DNA from: Saprospirales bacterium
GTDB taxonomy: Bacteria; Bacteroidota; Bacteroidia; Chitinophagales; Saprospiraceae
NCBI GenBank assembly: GCA_003559985.1
Contig: PWJP01000048.1
Location: 1 to 16,390 of the forward strand
Direction: 5' to 3'
Length of the DNA: 16,390 bases
Part shown: piece after piece, positions 14,686-16,390 of the stretch
How positions within the stretch are numbered: the stretch's first letter is position 1
Layout: every line of letters begins with the position of its first letter
The notes under the pieces: generated by a model
What the model was told of the DNA's origin: nothing
What the model saw: only the letters and a program-made list of their open reading frames with translations
Database searches by the model: none
Made by a program: the position numbers and the translations under genes

Positions 14686-15771
14686 TCAAGGAACAAAATA
14701 CCGGAAGTCGTCCCCGGGATTCAGCTTTTTAACGCTTTCCAAAATCCATTTAACCAGGTTTTCAATATCGTCCTTATGTGCCATCTCCACGGTTGTATGC
14801 ATATACCTTAGAGGGAGTGACAGCAAAATACTGGGAACCCCACCATTGGAGTAGGCAAAGGCATCGGTGTCGGTGCCTGTAGTGCGCGAACTGGCCTCCC
14901 TTTGGTAGGGGATTTCCATTTCCTCCGCAATGGTGGTTGCCATTTCCACCAATTTATAGTGAACGGCAGGCGCGTAGGTGACCGTAGGGCCATTACCACA
15001 CTGAACATCCCCGTGTTTTTTTGCATCTACCAGCGGGGTACTGGTGTCGTGCGTGACGTCGGTTACAATGGCCACATGGGGTTTTATGGTTTCTGCCACC
15101 ATGTGAGCTCCTTTAAGGCCCACCTCTTCCTGAACGGAATTGACCAGGTACAGTGAAAAGGGTAATTCGATATTATTTTCCTTAAGCAATCGAGCGACCT
15201 GAGCGATTACAAAACCACCCATTTTATTGTCGAGGCCGCGGCCTGCAAAGTAGTTTTTATTCAGCTCAGTGATCTCATCTTCAAAAGTGACTATGGAGCC
15301 GACATGAACCCCCATTTCCTCTACTTCCTTTTTGTCCTTTGCTCCGAGATCGATGAAGATGTTGTCCAAAGTGGCATTGAGTTTTGCATTAGTCCCACGC
15401 CGAGTGTGAATTGCGGGCCAACCAAAAACACCCTTCACAGGCCCGTTTTTGGTGTGGATTAGTACCCGTTTGGCCGGTGCAATAGCGTGATCGGATCCGC
15501 CGTTTCGAATGACCCTGATGTACCCTTTATCAGAGATGTGATTGACAAACCAGGATATTTCATCCGCATGACTCTCTATCACCACTCTGTGCTCAGCACC
15601 GGGATTGATTACGCCGTAGCAAGTGCCGTAAATATCCAGGTGAATTTCATCCACCCAGGGTCTTATGTATTCCGCCCATATTTTTTGGCCAGATTTTTCA
15701 GAGCCGGTAGGGGCTGCATTGTTTAAGTATTTGTATAAAAACTCAAGGTTTTTTTCGCTGAAAATATCCAT
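14686..15771 (-). CDS. M42-family metallopeptidase (TET-type aminopeptidase)
   Basis: A 361-aa cytosolic dimetal aminopeptidase of the M42/FrvX family, which trims N-terminal residues from short peptides. The metal and catalytic residues are recognisable: His68 and Asp70 in ESHADEISWFV, the bridging Asp181 in GRGLDNKMGG, Glu215-Glu216 in VQEEVG, Asp238 in VTDVTHD, and His325 in LRYMHTTVEM. TTGTDTDAF (297-305) is also typical. The ATG at 15771 is preferred: the frame stays open to 15879, but those 36 extra residues are basic, unlike the family, and overlap pyrE. The start lies 16 nt after the pyrE stop, so the two are probably co-transcribed. Members form dodecameric tetrahedral shells; that assembly is family knowledge, not seen here. 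Confidence 0.93.
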   Translation of the reverse strand: MDIFSEKNLEFLYKYLNNAAPTGSEKSGQKIWAEYIRPWVDEIHLDIYGTCYGVINPGAEHRVVIESHADEISWFVNHISDKGYIRVIRNGGSDHAIAPAKRVLIHTKNGPVKGVFGWPAIHTRRGTNAKLNATLDNIFIDLGAKDKKEVEEMGVHVGSIVTFEDEITELNKNYFAGRGLDNKMGGFVIAQVARLLKENNIELPFSLYLVNSVQEEVGLKGAHMVAETIKPHVAIVTDVTHDTSTPLVDAKKHGDVQCGNGPTVTYAPAVHYKLVEMATTIAEEMEIPYQREASSRTTGTDTDAFAYSNGGVPSILLSLPLRYMHTTVEMAHKDDIENLVKWILESVKKLNPGDDFRYFVP

Positions 15772-15787
15772 ATCAGTACTTCGTATT

Positions 15788-16390
15788 TTACTTATTCCAG
15801 GTTTTTGGGGATTTCCTCCATTCACGCAGTGATTCCAGGTCCTCCTCCTCAATTTTTTTGTCACGCAGAGCCACTTCAATCAGTGTGCCATAATCAGAGA
15901 GAGTAGTCAGTTTACAATTTTCACGGGCAAAATTATCGGCCGCCTCATCGAGTTGGTAAGTGAAAAGTGCAATCACTCCCTCGACAACAAACCCCGCTTC
16001 TCTGAGTGCTTTAACCGCATCCAGGCAACTCATTCCCGTGCTGACTAAATCTTCTACCACTAATACTTTTTTCCCGGGGGTGACACGGCCCTCGATTCGT
16101 GATTTCATGCCGTGGCCTTTGGCACCGGATCGCACATATATAAACGGAAGGTCCATACAATCGGCCAGCAGCGCACCGTGGGGAATACCAGCAGTAGCAA
16201 CTCCCGCGATAATCTCTGTACCGGGAAAACTTTTTTCGGCGGTTTCAGCCAGTAATTGCTTGATTTCTTTTCGCTCTCGAGGATAGGATAGAATCCTTCT
16301 ATTGTCGCAATAGATGGGTGCCGACAATCCTGAGGCCCAGGTAAAGGGATTGTCAGTATTGAGCCTGACCGCATCGGCATTTAATAAAAA
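15788..16390 (-). CDS. pyrE: Orotate phosphoribosyltransferase (N-terminus outside window)
   Basis: It converts orotate and PRPP to orotidine 5'-phosphate in de novo pyrimidine synthesis. The frame is open to the right edge. Residues read from the edge (FLLNADAVRLNTDNPFTWAS then GLSAPIYCDNRRILSYPRER) are the canonical PyrE N-terminal region, so the TTG at 16327 is not the start and perhaps 10-15 residues are missing. The PRPP-binding motif KVLVVEDLVSTGMS and the segment IAGVATAGIPHGALLAD are intact. An M42 peptidase gene follows after 16 nt on the same strand. The promoter lies outside the window. Confidence 0.96.
   Translation of the reverse strand, partial: FLLNADAVRLNTDNPFTWASGLSAPIYCDNRRILSYPRERKEIKQLLAETAEKSFPGTEIIAGVATAGIPHGALLADCMDLPFIYVRSGAKGHGMKSRIEGRVTPGKKVLVVEDLVSTGMSCLDAVKALREAGFVVEGVIALFTYQLDEAADNFARENCKLTTLSDYGTLIEVALRDKKIEEEDLESLREWRKSPKTWNK

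Noticed and set aside
15772..15879. 36-residue N-terminal extension of the M42 peptidase
   Set aside because: It overlaps the end of pyrE, is basic and unlike the family N-terminus, while the Met at 15771 matches the usual start.

Overview
The window looks like a chromosomal segment from a member of the Bacteroidota, probably close to the Saprospiria/Lewinella group. The evidence is three very large secreted proteins with type IX secretion system (T9SS) C-terminal sorting domains, two of them carrying SprB-type surface repeats and one ending in the gliding-motility (CHU_C) domain. In addition, starts lack Shine-Dalgarno sequences and one upstream region has a Bacteroidota-type TAnnTTTG promoter element. 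This placement is inference; there is no rRNA or phylogenetic marker beyond the housekeeping genes.

Layout. (1) Positions 1-490: the 3' end of a catalase-peroxidase gene (katG), cut by the window edge, followed by a strong intrinsic terminator. (2) Positions 583-2379, minus strand: a two-gene unit encoding an MbnP-like lipoprotein and then a MauG/MbnH-type diheme peroxidase lipoprotein. (3) Positions 2599-13473, plus strand: three consecutive T9SS cargo genes. The first is a 1110-aa protein built from nine ~110-aa repeats, each normally carrying two cysteines. The second (834 aa) and third (1523 aa) each have a cohesin-like domain and arrays of SprB-type repeats (about 7 and 11). The first two end in type A sorting domains, the third in a CHU_C/type B domain. 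(4) Positions 13443-16390, minus strand: pyrE (5' end beyond the window), an M42-family metallopeptidase 16 nt downstream, and a class V cysteine desulfurase. The desulfurase 3' end overlaps the 3' end of the 1523-aa gene by 31 bp, tail to tail.

How they work together. katG, the diheme peroxidase and the MbnP-like protein all fit peroxide or metal chemistry, the last two as a likely enzyme/substrate pair at the cell envelope. The three large genes encode predicted surface or secreted adhesin/scaffold proteins. The right-hand block is ordinary metabolism (pyrimidine synthesis, peptide turnover, sulfur mobilisation). No tRNA, rRNA, CRISPR array, insertion sequence or phage gene was recognised. 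The most interesting parts are the MbnP/MbnH-like pair away from any visible methanobactin gene, and the run of three modular surface proteins with cohesin-like and largely uncharacterised modules.
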